A DNA stretch of 64,000 nucleotides from Streptomyces sp. SID8374 (lineage in GTDB: Bacteria; Actinomycetota; Actinomycetes; Streptomycetales; Streptomycetaceae). The DNA is taken from contig NZ_WWGH01000001.1 of NCBI RefSeq assembly GCF_009865135.1, forward strand, positions 1,240,001 to 1,304,000, written 5' to 3'. Shown here piece after piece: positions 16,937 through 24,701 of the stretch. Each line of letters opens with the position of its first letter. Position 1 is the stretch's first letter. The position numbers were made by a program, and so were the translations under genes. The notes under the pieces are model-generated. The model did no database searches. It was not told where the DNA came from and saw only the letters and a program-made list of their open reading frames with translations.

Positions 16937-17024
16937 GCGGCGACCACGGAACCGGCTGGGGGTCCGGGGGTCGTCCCCCGGGCAGGCACAGTCTCAACAC
17001 GACGCAGGAGGCCGGACGATGAGC
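16907..17024 (+). repeat. 32-bp direct repeat flanking a 54-bp insert at the tldD/tldE junction
   Basis: The same 32 bases, from CTCAACACGACG through GGAGGCCGGACGATGAGC, occur at 16907-16938 and 16993-17024. They hold the tldD C-terminal codons, the ribosome binding site and the overlapping ATGA. The 54-base insert (16939-16992) contains CTGGGGGTCCGGGGGTCG, a G/C-rich phrase of the kind dispersed through Streptomyces genomes. The arrangement looks like an insertion with a duplicated target. Confidence 0.85.
16933..17022 (+). CDS. 29-codon mini-ORF between tldD and tldE
   Basis: The first repeat copy provides GGAGG and an ATG overlapping the tldD TGA. The frame runs through the insert and ends at a TGA that overlaps the tldE ATG. 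Ribosomes leaving tldD could translate this 29-residue peptide (MSGDHGTGWG...TTQEAGR) and re-initiate on tldE. It therefore preserves coupling, and its last residues repeat the TldD C-terminus. It is probably not a functional peptide. Confidence 0.45.
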   Translation: MSGDHGTGWGSGGRPPGRHSLNTTQEAGR

Positions 17025-18413
17025 CGCGTCAGCAAGCCGTACGAGATCGTCGAGAAGGCCCTGGAGCTGTCCACCGCGGACGGTCTGGTGGTCATCGCCG
17101 ACGAGCACTCCTCCGCCAATCTGCGCTGGGCGGGCAACGCGCTCACCACGAACGGGGTGACCCGGGGCCGGACCCTCACCGTCATCGCGACCGTCGACGG
17201 GGCCAAGGGCACCGCCTCCGGCGTCGTCTCCCGGTCCGCCGTGACCGCCGACGACCTGGAGCCGCTGGTGCGGGCCGCCGAGGCCGCCGCCCGGGGCGCG
17301 GGTCCCGCCGAGGACGCGCAGCCGCTGGTCGGCGGGGTGCCCTCCTCCCCCGACTTCACGGACGCACCGGCCGAGACCGGCTCCGAGGTCTTCGCCGACT
17401 TCGCCCCGGCCCTCGGCGACGCCTTCGCCCGGGCCCGCTCGGGTGGCCGCGAGCTGTACGGGTTCGCGAACCACGAGCTGACCTCCACCTACCTGGGTAC
17501 GTCGACGGGGCTGCGGCTCCGCCACGACCAGCCGACCGGGACGCTGGAGCTGAACGCCAAGTCCCCCGACCGGACCCGTTCCGCGTGGGCGGGCCGGTCG
17601 ACGCGGGACTTCAAGGACGTCGACCCGGCGGCGATGGACGCCGAGCTGGCGCAGCGGCTGCGCTGGGCGGAGCGGCGGATCGACCTGCCCGCCGGGCGGT
17701 ACGAGACGCTGCTGCCGCCGACCGCCGTGGCGGACCTGCTGATCTACCAGCTCTGGTCGTCCACCGCGCGGGACGCCGTGGAGGGCCGGACGGTGTTCTC
17801 CCAGCCGGGCGGCGGCACGCGGCTCGGCGAGACGCTGGCCCCGCTCCCGCTGACCCTGCGCAGCGACCCGCACGCGCCGGGTCTGGAGTCGGCGCCGTTC
17901 GTGATCGCCCACTCCTCCGGCGACAGCGCTTCCGTCTTCGACAACGGGCTGCCGCTGGCCCCGACGGACTGGGTGCGGGACGGAAAGCTGGAGCGGCTGA
18001 CGACGACCCGGCACACCGCCGCCCTCACCGGGCTGCCGGTCGCCCCGGCCATCGACAACCTGGTGCTGGACGGGGGCGGTGAGCGGTCGCTGGAGGAGAT
18101 GGTGGCCGCGACGACCGGGCGGGCGCTGCTGCTGACCTGCCTCTGGTACATCAGGGAGGTGGACCCGGCGACGCTGCTGCTGACCGGGCTGACCCGGGAC
18201 GGCGTCTATCTGGTGGAGGACGGCGAGGTGGTCGGCGAGGTGAACAACTTCCGGTTCAACGAGTCGCCGGTGGACCTGCTGTCGCGGGCCTCGGAGGCGG
18301 GCCGTACGGAGAAGACGCTGCCGCGCGAGTGGGGCGACTGGTTCACCCGGGCCGCGATGCCCGCGCTGCGCATCCCGGACTTCAACATGAGCTCGGTCAG
18401 CCAGGGGGTGTGA
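17019..18413 (+). CDS. TldE/PmbA-type metalloprotease partner subunit
   Basis: This 464-residue partner of TldD belongs to the TldE/PmbA branch. It lacks the HExxxH zinc motif and shapes the protease chamber. Family features are VVIADEHSSANLRWAGN at the N-terminus, GLPVAPAIDNLVLDGG, and the C-terminal DGVYLVEDGEVVGEVNNFRFNESP. The ATG at 17019 lies in the second copy of the direct repeat with GGAGG 8 bases upstream. The gene is co-transcribed with tldD. Confidence 0.9.
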   Translation: MSRVSKPYEIVEKALELSTADGLVVIADEHSSANLRWAGNALTTNGVTRGRTLTVIATVDGAKGTASGVVSRSAVTADDLEPLVRAAEAAARGAGPAEDAQPLVGGVPSSPDFTDAPAETGSEVFADFAPALGDAFARARSGGRELYGFANHELTSTYLGTSTGLRLRHDQPTGTLELNAKSPDRTRSAWAGRSTRDFKDVDPAAMDAELAQRLRWAERRIDLPAGRYETLLPPTAVADLLIYQLWSSTARDAVEGRTVFSQPGGGTRLGETLAPLPLTLRSDPHAPGLESAPFVIAHSSGDSASVFDNGLPLAPTDWVRDGKLERLTTTRHTAALTGLPVAPAIDNLVLDGGGERSLEEMVAATTGRALLLTCLWYIREVDPATLLLTGLTRDGVYLVEDGEVVGEVNNFRFNESPVDLLSRASEAGRTEKTLPREWGDWFTRAAMPALRIPDFNMSSVSQGV

Positions 18414-18464
18414 CCCGCCTAGACTGACTCTTAAACCCCTACACCTGCAAGGAGCACCGGAACC

Positions 18465-19736
18465 GTGACGGACATCGTCGACGAGCTGAAGTGGCGCGGG
18501 CTGTTCGCCCAGTCCACTGACGAGGACGCATTGCGCAAGGCTCTCGCGGACGGTCCCGTCACCTTCTATTGCGGCTTCGACCCGACCGCCGCGAGCCTGC
18601 ACGTGGGGCACCTCGTGCAGGTCCTCACCGTGCGCCGGCTCCAGCAGGCGGGTCACCGCCCGCTCGCCCTGGTCGGCGGGGCCACCGGTCAGATCGGTGA
18701 CCCGCGCCCGACCGCCGAGCGCACGCTGAACGACCCGGAGACCGTCGCGGCCTGGGTGCAGCGGCTGCGGGAGCAGATCGAGCCCTTCCTCACCTTCGAG
18801 GGCCCGAACGCGGCGACGATGGTCAACAACCTGGACTGGACCGCGGGGATGTCCGCGATCGAGTTCCTGCGGGACATCGGCAAGCACTTCCGGGTCAACA
18901 AGATGCTCACCAAGGACTCGGTCGCGCGCCGGCTGGAGTCGCAGGAGGGCATCAGCTACACGGAGTTCAGCTACCAGCTGCTCCAGGGGATGGACTTCCT
19001 GGAGCTGTACCGCCGCTACGGCTGTGTCCTCCAGCAGGGCGGCAGCGACCAGTGGGGCAACCTCACCGCGGGCATCGACCTGATCCACCGGCTGGAGCCG
19101 GGTGCCACCGTGCACGCGCTGGCGACGCCGCTGATGGTGAAGGCGGACGGGACCAAGTTCGGCAAGTCCGAGAGCGGTGCCGTCTGGCTGGACCCGGAGA
19201 TGACCACGCCGTACGCGTTCTACCAGTTCTGGCTGAACGTGGACGACCGGGACATCTCGCGGTACATGCGCATCCTCAGCTTCAAGAGCCGTGCGGAGCT
19301 GGAGGAGCTGGAGCAGCTGACCGAGGAGCGGCCGCAGGCGCGTTCGGCGCAGCGGGCGCTGGCCGAGGAGCTGACCACGCTGGTGCACGGCGGTGCGCAG
19401 TGCGCGGCGGTCATCGCGGCGTCGAAGGCGCTGTTCGGGCAGGGTGATCTGGCCGAGCTGGACGAGGCGACGCTGAGTGCGGCCCTCTCCGAGGTGCCGC
19501 ACGCCCGGGTCTCCGAGCTGGGCCCGCTGGTGGACCTCCTGGTGGAGGTCGGCCTCGCGCCGAGCAAGTCGGGTGCCCGGCGCACGGTCAAGGAGGGCGG
19601 CGCGTACGTGAACAACGTGAAGGTCGCCGACGGTGAGGTCGCACCGGCCGCCGGGGAGCTGCTGCACGGGCGCTGGCTGGTGCTGCGCCGGGGCAAGAAG
19701 AACCTGGCGGCCGTGGAGGTCGTCCCGGCCGGCTGA
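18465..19736 (+). CDS. tyrS: Tyrosyl-tRNA synthetase
   Basis: This 423-residue class I synthetase charges tRNA-Tyr. It shows the HIGH-equivalent HVGH (46-49), the tyrosine pocket [22 protein letters not shown], and KFGKS (231-235, the KMSKS loop). A C-terminal S4 RNA-binding domain (about 355-420) has [13 protein letters not shown]. The GTG at 18465 follows AAGGAG. The gene has its own leader of about 50 bases after tldE and ends at a 19-bp terminator stem. Confidence 0.96.
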   Translation: MTDIVDELKWRGLFAQSTDEDALRKALADGPVTFYCGFDPTAASLHVGHLVQVLTVRRLQQAGHRPLALVGGATGQIGDPRPTAERTLNDPETVAAWVQRLREQIEPFLTFEGPNAATMVNNLDWTAGMSAIEFLRDIGKHFRVNKMLTKDSVARRLESQEGISYTEFSYQLLQGMDFLELYRRYGCVLQQGGSDQWGNLTAGIDLIHRLEPGATVHALATPLMVKADGTKFGKSESGAVWLDPEMTTPYAFYQFWLNVDDRDISRYMRILSFKSRAELEELEQLTEERPQARSAQRALAEELTTLVHGGAQCAAVIAASKALFGQGDLAELDEATLSAALSEVPHARVSELGPLVDLLVEVGLAPSKSGARRTVKEGGAYVNNVKVADGEVAPAAGELLHGRWLVLRRGKKNLAAVEVVPAG

Positions 19737-19760
19737 CACACCCGGCGTACCACTGGACGA

Positions 19761-19804
19761 CGCCGCGGCCGGACACGCGTTTCCTCGCGTGTCCGGCCGC
19801 GGCG
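19761..19804. terminator. Strong hairpin terminator after tyrS
   Basis: A 19-bp perfect stem (CGCCGCGGCCGGACACGCG and its complement) with the loop TTTCCT lies between the convergent tyrS and GlsB/YeaQ genes. Confidence 0.85.
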
Positions 19805-19824
19805 CTGTGCTGTACGGCCCCGGG

Positions 19825-20100
19825 TCAGGCTCTGTTCCTGCTGCCCCGGACGGACTGCCAGACCTTGTCCCCGACACCGACGACGACCACGGCACCGATC
19901 AACTGGAGCAGATGGCGGATCCAGTCGATGCCCTTGGTGTCCTCGACGCCGATCCAGCCGGCCACGGCATTACCGAGGATGGAGCCGAGAATGCCGAACA
20001 CGACCGTCAGCCAGAGTGGGATGTCCTGTTTGCCCGGCAGGATCGCCCGTGCGATCACACCGAGCACCAAGCCCACGATGATTGCCCACAACCAGCTCAT
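19825..20100 (-). CDS. GlsB/YeaQ/YmgE-family stress membrane protein
   Basis: This 91-residue protein has three membrane helices. The family pattern is clear: MSWLWAIIVGLVLGVIARAILPG, then VVFGILGSILGNAVAG, then a C-terminal helix. Members are called transglycosylase-associated proteins and are often stress-induced, but their biochemical role is unknown. In this copy the usual second hydrophobic loop is followed by DTKGIDWIRHLLQLIGAVVVVGVGD. ATG 20100 has GAGGAGG upstream, which decides the start. Confidence 0.88.
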   Translation of the reverse strand: MSWLWAIIVGLVLGVIARAILPGKQDIPLWLTVVFGILGSILGNAVAGWIGVEDTKGIDWIRHLLQLIGAVVVVGVGDKVWQSVRGSRNRA

Positions 20101-20308
20101 TTTCGCCTCCTCGTGCGGCGCGGAGTGCGCGTCCGGCCAGTCTTGGACGGCCGGACGCGGGCCGCACTCCGGGCGGGGCCGTACGGGTGGGGGGCCGTCC
20201 GGCGGGGGTGGGGGCGCCGCCCCGGTCTTCGGTACGGCGAGGGCTCGGCGTACCGTGGATGCGGCCCGGTCCGGGAGCGTCCGGCACAGAGATCTGGTGG
20301 TGGAACAC

Positions 20309-20686
20309 ATGCTGCGGAAGAGCGACGAGGTACAGGTCTTCCGGATCACGGGGGCCCGTCAGGGGCTGGCCGACGATGTGCGCGGCAGGCAGCGGCGCTA
20401 TGTGATCTCGATGTCCGTACGTACGGTCTCGGTGGTCCTGGCCGCGGTGCTGTGGAACGTGGAGCGGCATGTCGCCATCGTGGCGCTCGCTCTGGGGGTG
20501 CTGCTGCCGTACGTGGCGGTGGTCATCGCCAACGCGGGCCGGGAGAACGCCCCTTCACTGCCGTCGACGTATCTCACCGCACCGGTGCGCCCCGCCGTGG
20601 AGGCCGCTCCGGCCGCCGCTTCCACCGACTCCGCGGGTCCCGACGGGCGGTCCGGGCGGGTGCCGCCGTCACAGGAGCACAGCTGA
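20309..20686 (+). CDS. DUF3099 small membrane protein
   Basis: This 125-residue protein has a short N-terminal region (VFRITGARQGLADDVRGRQRRYVISM), two adjacent membrane helices (about 38-75, around VLAAVLWNVERH and VALALGVLLPYVAVVIANAG), and a Pro/Ala-rich disordered tail. It matches the actinobacterial DUF3099 family, whose role is unknown. ATG 20309 follows a G-rich GGTGGTGG. An in-frame GTG four codons earlier is possible. Confidence 0.75.
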   Translation: MLRKSDEVQVFRITGARQGLADDVRGRQRRYVISMSVRTVSVVLAAVLWNVERHVAIVALALGVLLPYVAVVIANAGRENAPSLPSTYLTAPVRPAVEAAPAAASTDSAGPDGRSGRVPPSQEHS

Positions 20687-20808
20687 GCCCGCGTGTCCCG
20701 CGAAGCTCAGGAAAAGCTCAGATCAATCATGACGTTCCGGTGCACCGCACCCCGGTGCCCGTGACATACTTCGAGGGCGCTCCGCATCCCCCGTCGGAGC
20801 GATGGACC

Positions 20809-20844
20809 GACGCCGGGCAGCTCCCCCCGTGGCTGCCCGGCGTC
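20809..20844. terminator. Hairpin terminator
   Basis: A 12-bp perfect stem (GACGCCGGGCAG and its complement) with a 12-base loop lies downstream of the DUF3099 gene. A short 12-bp tandem (TGTGCTGTTCGG, twice) follows near 20880-20905. Confidence 0.6.
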
Positions 20845-20932
20845 GCCGTTTCTCCGGCCGGGGATGCGCCCGTTCGATGTGCTGTTCGGTGTGCTGTTCG
20901 GTGTGCGCAGCACCTGACTTAGGCTGGGTCCC

Positions 20933-21172
20933 GTGATCTTCCCCGAGACATCCGCCGAGAGCGCCGCAGGTGCCCCGATCTGTTCCGCCAAGGGGTGCCG
21001 GGCCGACGCGGTCTGGGTGCTCGCCTGGAACAACCCCAAGCTGCACACCCCCGACCGGCGCAAGACCTGGCTGGCCTGCGAGGAGCACCGGGAGCACCTC
21101 TCGCAGTTCCTGGGCGTACGAGGCTTCCTCAAGGATGTCGTGGCGCTCGCCGACTGGGAGTCCGGGGCTTAG
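20933..21172 (+). CDS. Small Cys/His-rich protein, unknown function
   Basis: This 79-residue protein has a putative metal site made of C17, C22 (CSAKGC), C49 and H52/H55 (CEEHREH), with a conserved-looking WNNPKLHTPDRRKTWLAC core. Similar short actinobacterial proteins are sometimes labelled acetone carboxylase, which such a small Cys/His protein cannot be. The GTG start at 20933 is the only one giving the full domain. It is convergent with moaA, whose stop lies 9 bases away. Confidence 0.7.
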   Translation: MIFPETSAESAAGAPICSAKGCRADAVWVLAWNNPKLHTPDRRKTWLACEEHREHLSQFLGVRGFLKDVVALADWESGA

Positions 21173-21181
21173 GAGCTGCCG

Positions 21182-22171
21182 TCAGCCGCCGATCGCCGAC
21201 ATCGGGCGGTCGGGCTGGAGGAAGGACGGGTCGTCCAGCCCGGAACCCGCCTTCTTGCCCCACATGGCGACCTTCCAGAGCCGGGCGATCTCCGCGTCCG
21301 GCGCGTCCGAGCGGAGGGCGGAGCGCAGGTCGGTCTCCTCGCGGGCGAAGAGGCAGGTGCGGACCTGGCCGTCGGCGGTGAGCCGGGTGCGGTCGCAGGC
21401 GCGGCAGAACGGGCGGGTGACCGAGGCGATCACGCCGACGCGGTGCGGGCCGCCGTCGACGGTCCAGCGCTCGGCGGGGGCGGAGCCGCGGGTCTCCTCG
21501 CCCTCGGGGGTGAGGGTGAAGCGGGTGCGCAGCGAGTCGAGGATGTCACCCGCGGTGATCATGCCGTCGCGCTTCCAGCCGTGCTGGGCGTCCAGGGGCA
21601 TCTGCTCGATGAAGCGGAGCTCGTACGCGTTGGCGACGGCCCAGGCCAGCAGCTCGGGGGCCTCGTCGTCGTTGAGTCCCGGCATCAGGACGGAGTTGAC
21701 CTTCACCGGGGTGAGGCCGGCCTCGCGGGCGGCTTCGAGGCCGTCCAGGACGTCCTTGTGGCGGTCGCGGCGGGTGAGGGTCTTGAAGACGTCGGGGCGC
21801 AGGGTGTCCAGCGAGACGTTGACCCGGTCGAGGCCTGCGGCCTTGAGGGCGGCGGCGGTCCGCTTGAGCCCGATGCCGTTGGTCGTGAGCGACATGCGGG
21901 GGCGCGGGGTGAGCGCGGCGCACTGCTCCACGATGGAGACGAGGCCGGGGCGGAGCAGGGGCTCCCCGCCGGTGAAGCGGACCTCGGTGATGCCGAGCGT
22001 GGTGACCGCGATGCGGATCAGGCGCACGATCTCGTCGTCGGAGAGCAGCTCGCTCTTGCCGAGCCACTGCAAGCCCTCTTCCGGCATGCAGTAGGTGCAC
22101 CGCAGATTGCACTTGTCGGTCAGTGACACGCGCAGGTCGGTGGCGACCCTGTCATAGGTGTCGATGAGCAC
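21182..22171 (-). CDS. moaA: GTP 3',8-cyclase MoaA
   Basis: This radical-SAM enzyme converts GTP to 3',8-cyclo-GTP in the first step of molybdenum cofactor synthesis. It has 329 residues with the N-terminal CxxxCxxC cluster (C21, C25, C28 in CNLRCTYC). The second [4Fe-4S] site is CRACDRTRLTADGQVRTC, and the protein ends in the characteristic Gly-Gly tail needed for activity. The GTG at 22169-22171 is chosen because GGAGGAG precedes it. An ATG 23 codons upstream lacks support. No other moa gene is adjacent. Confidence 0.94.
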   Translation of the reverse strand: MLIDTYDRVATDLRVSLTDKCNLRCTYCMPEEGLQWLGKSELLSDDEIVRLIRIAVTTLGITEVRFTGGEPLLRPGLVSIVEQCAALTPRPRMSLTTNGIGLKRTAAALKAAGLDRVNVSLDTLRPDVFKTLTRRDRHKDVLDGLEAAREAGLTPVKVNSVLMPGLNDDEAPELLAWAVANAYELRFIEQMPLDAQHGWKRDGMITAGDILDSLRTRFTLTPEGEETRGSAPAERWTVDGGPHRVGVIASVTRPFCRACDRTRLTADGQVRTCLFAREETDLRSALRSDAPDAEIARLWKVAMWGKKAGSGLDDPSFLQPDRPMSAIGG

Positions 22172-22269
22172 GGTGGCTCTCCTCCCCCCTTCGGTGTCGT
22201 GGTTGCTGACTCCTCCGAGCCTACGTGAGACGGCTGACATCGCAGGGGCCCGTTTGCCACGAGGTGCGG

Positions 22270-22305
22270 CCGGGCCGCGTCGTAGGACTCTACGACGCGG
22301 CCCGG
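22270..22305. terminator. Terminator after the acetate symporter operon
   Basis: A 16-bp perfect stem (CCGGGCCGCGTCGTAG and its complement) with loop GACT lies about 50 bases past the symporter stop on the minus strand. Confidence 0.8.
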
Positions 22306-22351
22306 ACCAGGGGGTGGGTGATGCACCGAACGGCTCGGTGAACTCCTTCTC

Positions 22352-23992
22352 TCAGTGCGCTCCGGTGCCGGTGAGGGACTTGACCTCCAGCTCGGCGTAC
22401 TTGTCGGTGTCGGGCTTCTCCTTGCCGATCACCGAGCCGAGCCAGCCGAGCAGGAAGCCGAGCGGGATCGAGATCAGGCCGGGGTTCTCCAGGGGGAACC
22501 AGGCGAAGTCGACGCCCGGGAACATCGAGGTCGGCTTCGAGGAGACGACCGGCGAGAAGAGCACCAGCAGGACGGAGGAGGAGAGGCCGCCGTAGATGGA
22601 CCAGAGGGCCCCCTGGGTGGTGAAGCGCTTCCAGAAGAGGCTGTAGAGGATCGTCGGCAGGTTGGCGGAGGCGGCGACCGCGAAGGCGAGGGCGACCAGA
22701 CCGGCCACGTTGAGGTCGCGGGCGAGCGCGCCCAGCGCGATGGAGACGACGCCGATGGCGACGGTGGCCCAGCGGGCGGCGCGGACCTCCTCCTTCTCGG
22801 TGGCCTTCCCCTTGCGGATCACGTTGGCGTAGATGTCGTGCGCGAACGACGAGGAGGAGGCGAGGGTGAGCCCGGCGACGACGGCGAGGATGGTCGCGAA
22901 GGCGACGGCGGAGATCACCGCGAGCAGGATGGCGCCGCCGGTGGACCCGGCCCCGCCACCGATCTCCAGGGCCGCGAGTGGCGCCGCCGTGTTGCCCGCC
23001 TTGTTCGAGGCGACGATGTCGTCGGGGTTGAGGATGGCGGCGGCGCCGAAGCCGAGCACGATCGTCATCAGGTAGAAGGCGCCGATGATGCCGATCGCCC
23101 AGTTCACGGACTTACGGGCGGCCTTGGCGGTGGGCACGGTGTAGAAGCGGATCAGGATGTGCGGCAGGCCGGCGGTGCCGAGGACCAGGGCGATGCCGAG
23201 GGAGATGAAGTCCAGCTTCGAGACGCCGGTGGCGCCGTACTTCAAGCCGGGCTCCAGGAAGGCGGCGCCCTTGCCGCTGTTGCTGGCGGCGGTGCCGAGC
23301 AGGTCGGAGATGTTGAAGTTGAACTTCAGCAGGATCAGGAAGGTGATGAGCAGGGTGCCCGCGATGAGCAGGACGGCCTTGACCATCTGCACCCAGGTGG
23401 TGCCCTTCATGCCGCCGATGGTGACGTACAGGATCATCAGCACGCCGACCAGGGCGACGATGACGATCTTCCCGAAGTCGCTGGTGATGCCGAGCAGCAG
23501 CGAGACGAGGACGCCCGCACCGGCCATCTGGGCCAGCAGGTAGAAGATCGAGACGACGATGGTGGACGTACCGGCGGCGGTACGCACGGGGCGCTGGCGC
23601 ATCCGGTAGGCGAGGACGTCGCCCATGGTGTAGCGGCCGGAGTTGCGCAGCGGTTCGGCGACCAGGAGCAGGGCGACGAGCCAGGCGACGAGGAAGCCGA
23701 TGGAGTAGAGGAAGCCGTCGTAGCCGAAGAGGGCGATGGCGCCCGCGATGCCGAGGAAGGACGCGGCGGACATGTAGTCGCCGGAGACCGCGAGCCCGTT
23801 CTGGAATCCGGTGAACTGGCGGCCGCCCGCGTAGAAGTCGGCGGCGCTCTTGGTCTGGCGGCCCGCCCACACGGTGATGAAGAGGGTCGCGACGACGAAG
23901 GCCGCGAAGAGGGTGATGATCAGCGGCCGGTGCTCGCTCGCCCCGTCGGCGGCGAGCTGGACGCTCGGATAGAGGGTGTGGGCGGCGCTCAT
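22352..23992 (-). CDS. actP: Cation/acetate symporter, ActP family
   Basis: This 546-residue member of the sodium:solute symporter family has about 13 membrane helices. ActP features include TKSAADFYAGGRQFTGFQNGLAV near helix 2, GDYMSAASFLGIAGAIALFGYDG, and RFYTVPTAKAARKSVNWA. It probably imports acetate or other short monocarboxylates. Its ATG overlaps the stop of the upstream DUF485 gene (ATGA), the usual ActP/YjcH pairing. The 16-bp hairpin ends the operon. Confidence 0.9.
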   Translation of the reverse strand: MSAAHTLYPSVQLAADGASEHRPLIITLFAAFVVATLFITVWAGRQTKSAADFYAGGRQFTGFQNGLAVSGDYMSAASFLGIAGAIALFGYDGFLYSIGFLVAWLVALLLVAEPLRNSGRYTMGDVLAYRMRQRPVRTAAGTSTIVVSIFYLLAQMAGAGVLVSLLLGITSDFGKIVIVALVGVLMILYVTIGGMKGTTWVQMVKAVLLIAGTLLITFLILLKFNFNISDLLGTAASNSGKGAAFLEPGLKYGATGVSKLDFISLGIALVLGTAGLPHILIRFYTVPTAKAARKSVNWAIGIIGAFYLMTIVLGFGAAAILNPDDIVASNKAGNTAAPLAALEIGGGAGSTGGAILLAVISAVAFATILAVVAGLTLASSSSFAHDIYANVIRKGKATEKEEVRAARWATVAIGVVSIALGALARDLNVAGLVALAFAVAASANLPTILYSLFWKRFTTQGALWSIYGGLSSSVLLVLFSPVVSSKPTSMFPGVDFAWFPLENPGLISIPLGFLLGWLGSVIGKEKPDTDKYAELEVKSLTGTGAH

Positions 23993-24354
23993 ACGTCGGC
24001 CTCCATACGGGACTTGATCGCTTCGGCCTTCGGGTCGAGCTTGGTGGCGGCGTGCCGGGAGTAGAGCACGGCGATGAGGAAGGTGGTGGCGAACTGGGCG
24101 AGGCCGAGGACGAGCGCCACGTTGATGTTGCCGACGACCTTGGTGGCCATGAAGCTGCCCGCGTAGTTGCAGAGCAGGACGTAGAGCAGGTACCAGGTCA
24201 CGAAGGCGACGGTGAGCGGGAAGGCGAAGGAACGGAACGAGCGGCGCAGGTCGGCGAACTCGGCACTCGCCTGCACCGCGTTGTACGCCTCGGTGGTGGG
24301 CTGGGCCGGGCCGGTGTCGACAGGGCCCTCGGGCGGCGGTGCATCGGTAGCCAC
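23989..24354 (-). CDS. DUF485 membrane protein, ActP partner (YjcH-like)
   Basis: This protein of about 121 residues has two membrane helices (FPLTVAFVTWYLLYVLLC and VALVLGLAQFATTFLIAVLY), preceded by the DUF485 motif FADLRRSFRSFAFP. YjcH-like proteins are co-expressed with ActP. I favour the GTG at 24352-24354 because AGGAG lies 5-6 bases upstream. An in-frame ATG at 24403-24405 would add 17 residues but lacks a good ribosome binding site. The gene is coupled to the symporter by an ATGA overlap. Confidence 0.85.
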   Translation of the reverse strand: MATDAPPPEGPVDTGPAQPTTEAYNAVQASAEFADLRRSFRSFAFPLTVAFVTWYLLYVLLCNYAGSFMATKVVGNINVALVLGLAQFATTFLIAVLYSRHAATKLDPKAEAIKSRMEADV

Positions 24355-24701
24355 GGAATCTCCTCGCGACGCGGGTGCGGTGATCTGGGGGACGGTGGGT
24401 GTCATAGGGAGGCCTCGATACCGGGGGACGGTGATGTGCCTCCTGGACAACGGCACGGAGGGCGCGACGAAGCGGTTCACCGGATCTTTCGCCTTCTCGG
24501 CCTCATCCCGGTGACCGGAAGCCCCTCCGTCCCGGTGGCCCGAAGTCGTCCGTACACATTCGGCCGCGCAGGTGCACTCTTCGAACTCACTTGCCCCAAA
24601 TCGTTGATGCGCGAGGAAGATCAGCGATAGCTTCACTCGTCATGTACGCGACCGAACGCGCCAGGTGTCCGGTCGACCGGCACGGATGATGTGGAGAACC
24701 C
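24355..24701. other. Divergent intergenic region
   Basis: These 347 bases separate the acetate symporter operon from the subtilisin gene. They contain the alternative DUF485 start (24405) and one candidate promoter (below). I see no RNA gene, repeat or further coding sequence. Confidence 0.6.
24604..24633 (+). promoter_or_regulatory. Candidate promoter of the subtilisin gene
   Basis: TTGATG (24604-24609) and TAGCTT (24628-24633) lie 18 bases apart, in A+T-richer DNA about 70 bases before the protease start. This is a match by eye to the housekeeping consensus. Confidence 0.35.

Noticed and set aside
18414..18464. Possible T-box leader before tyrS
   Set aside because: The gap is only 51 bases, too short for a T-box, and no T-box motif is present.
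22355..24064. Open frame of 569 codons opposite the acetate symporter
   Set aside because: Composition is extreme (Gly/Asp/Glu/Val runs) and no domain is visible. It is a shadow of actP.
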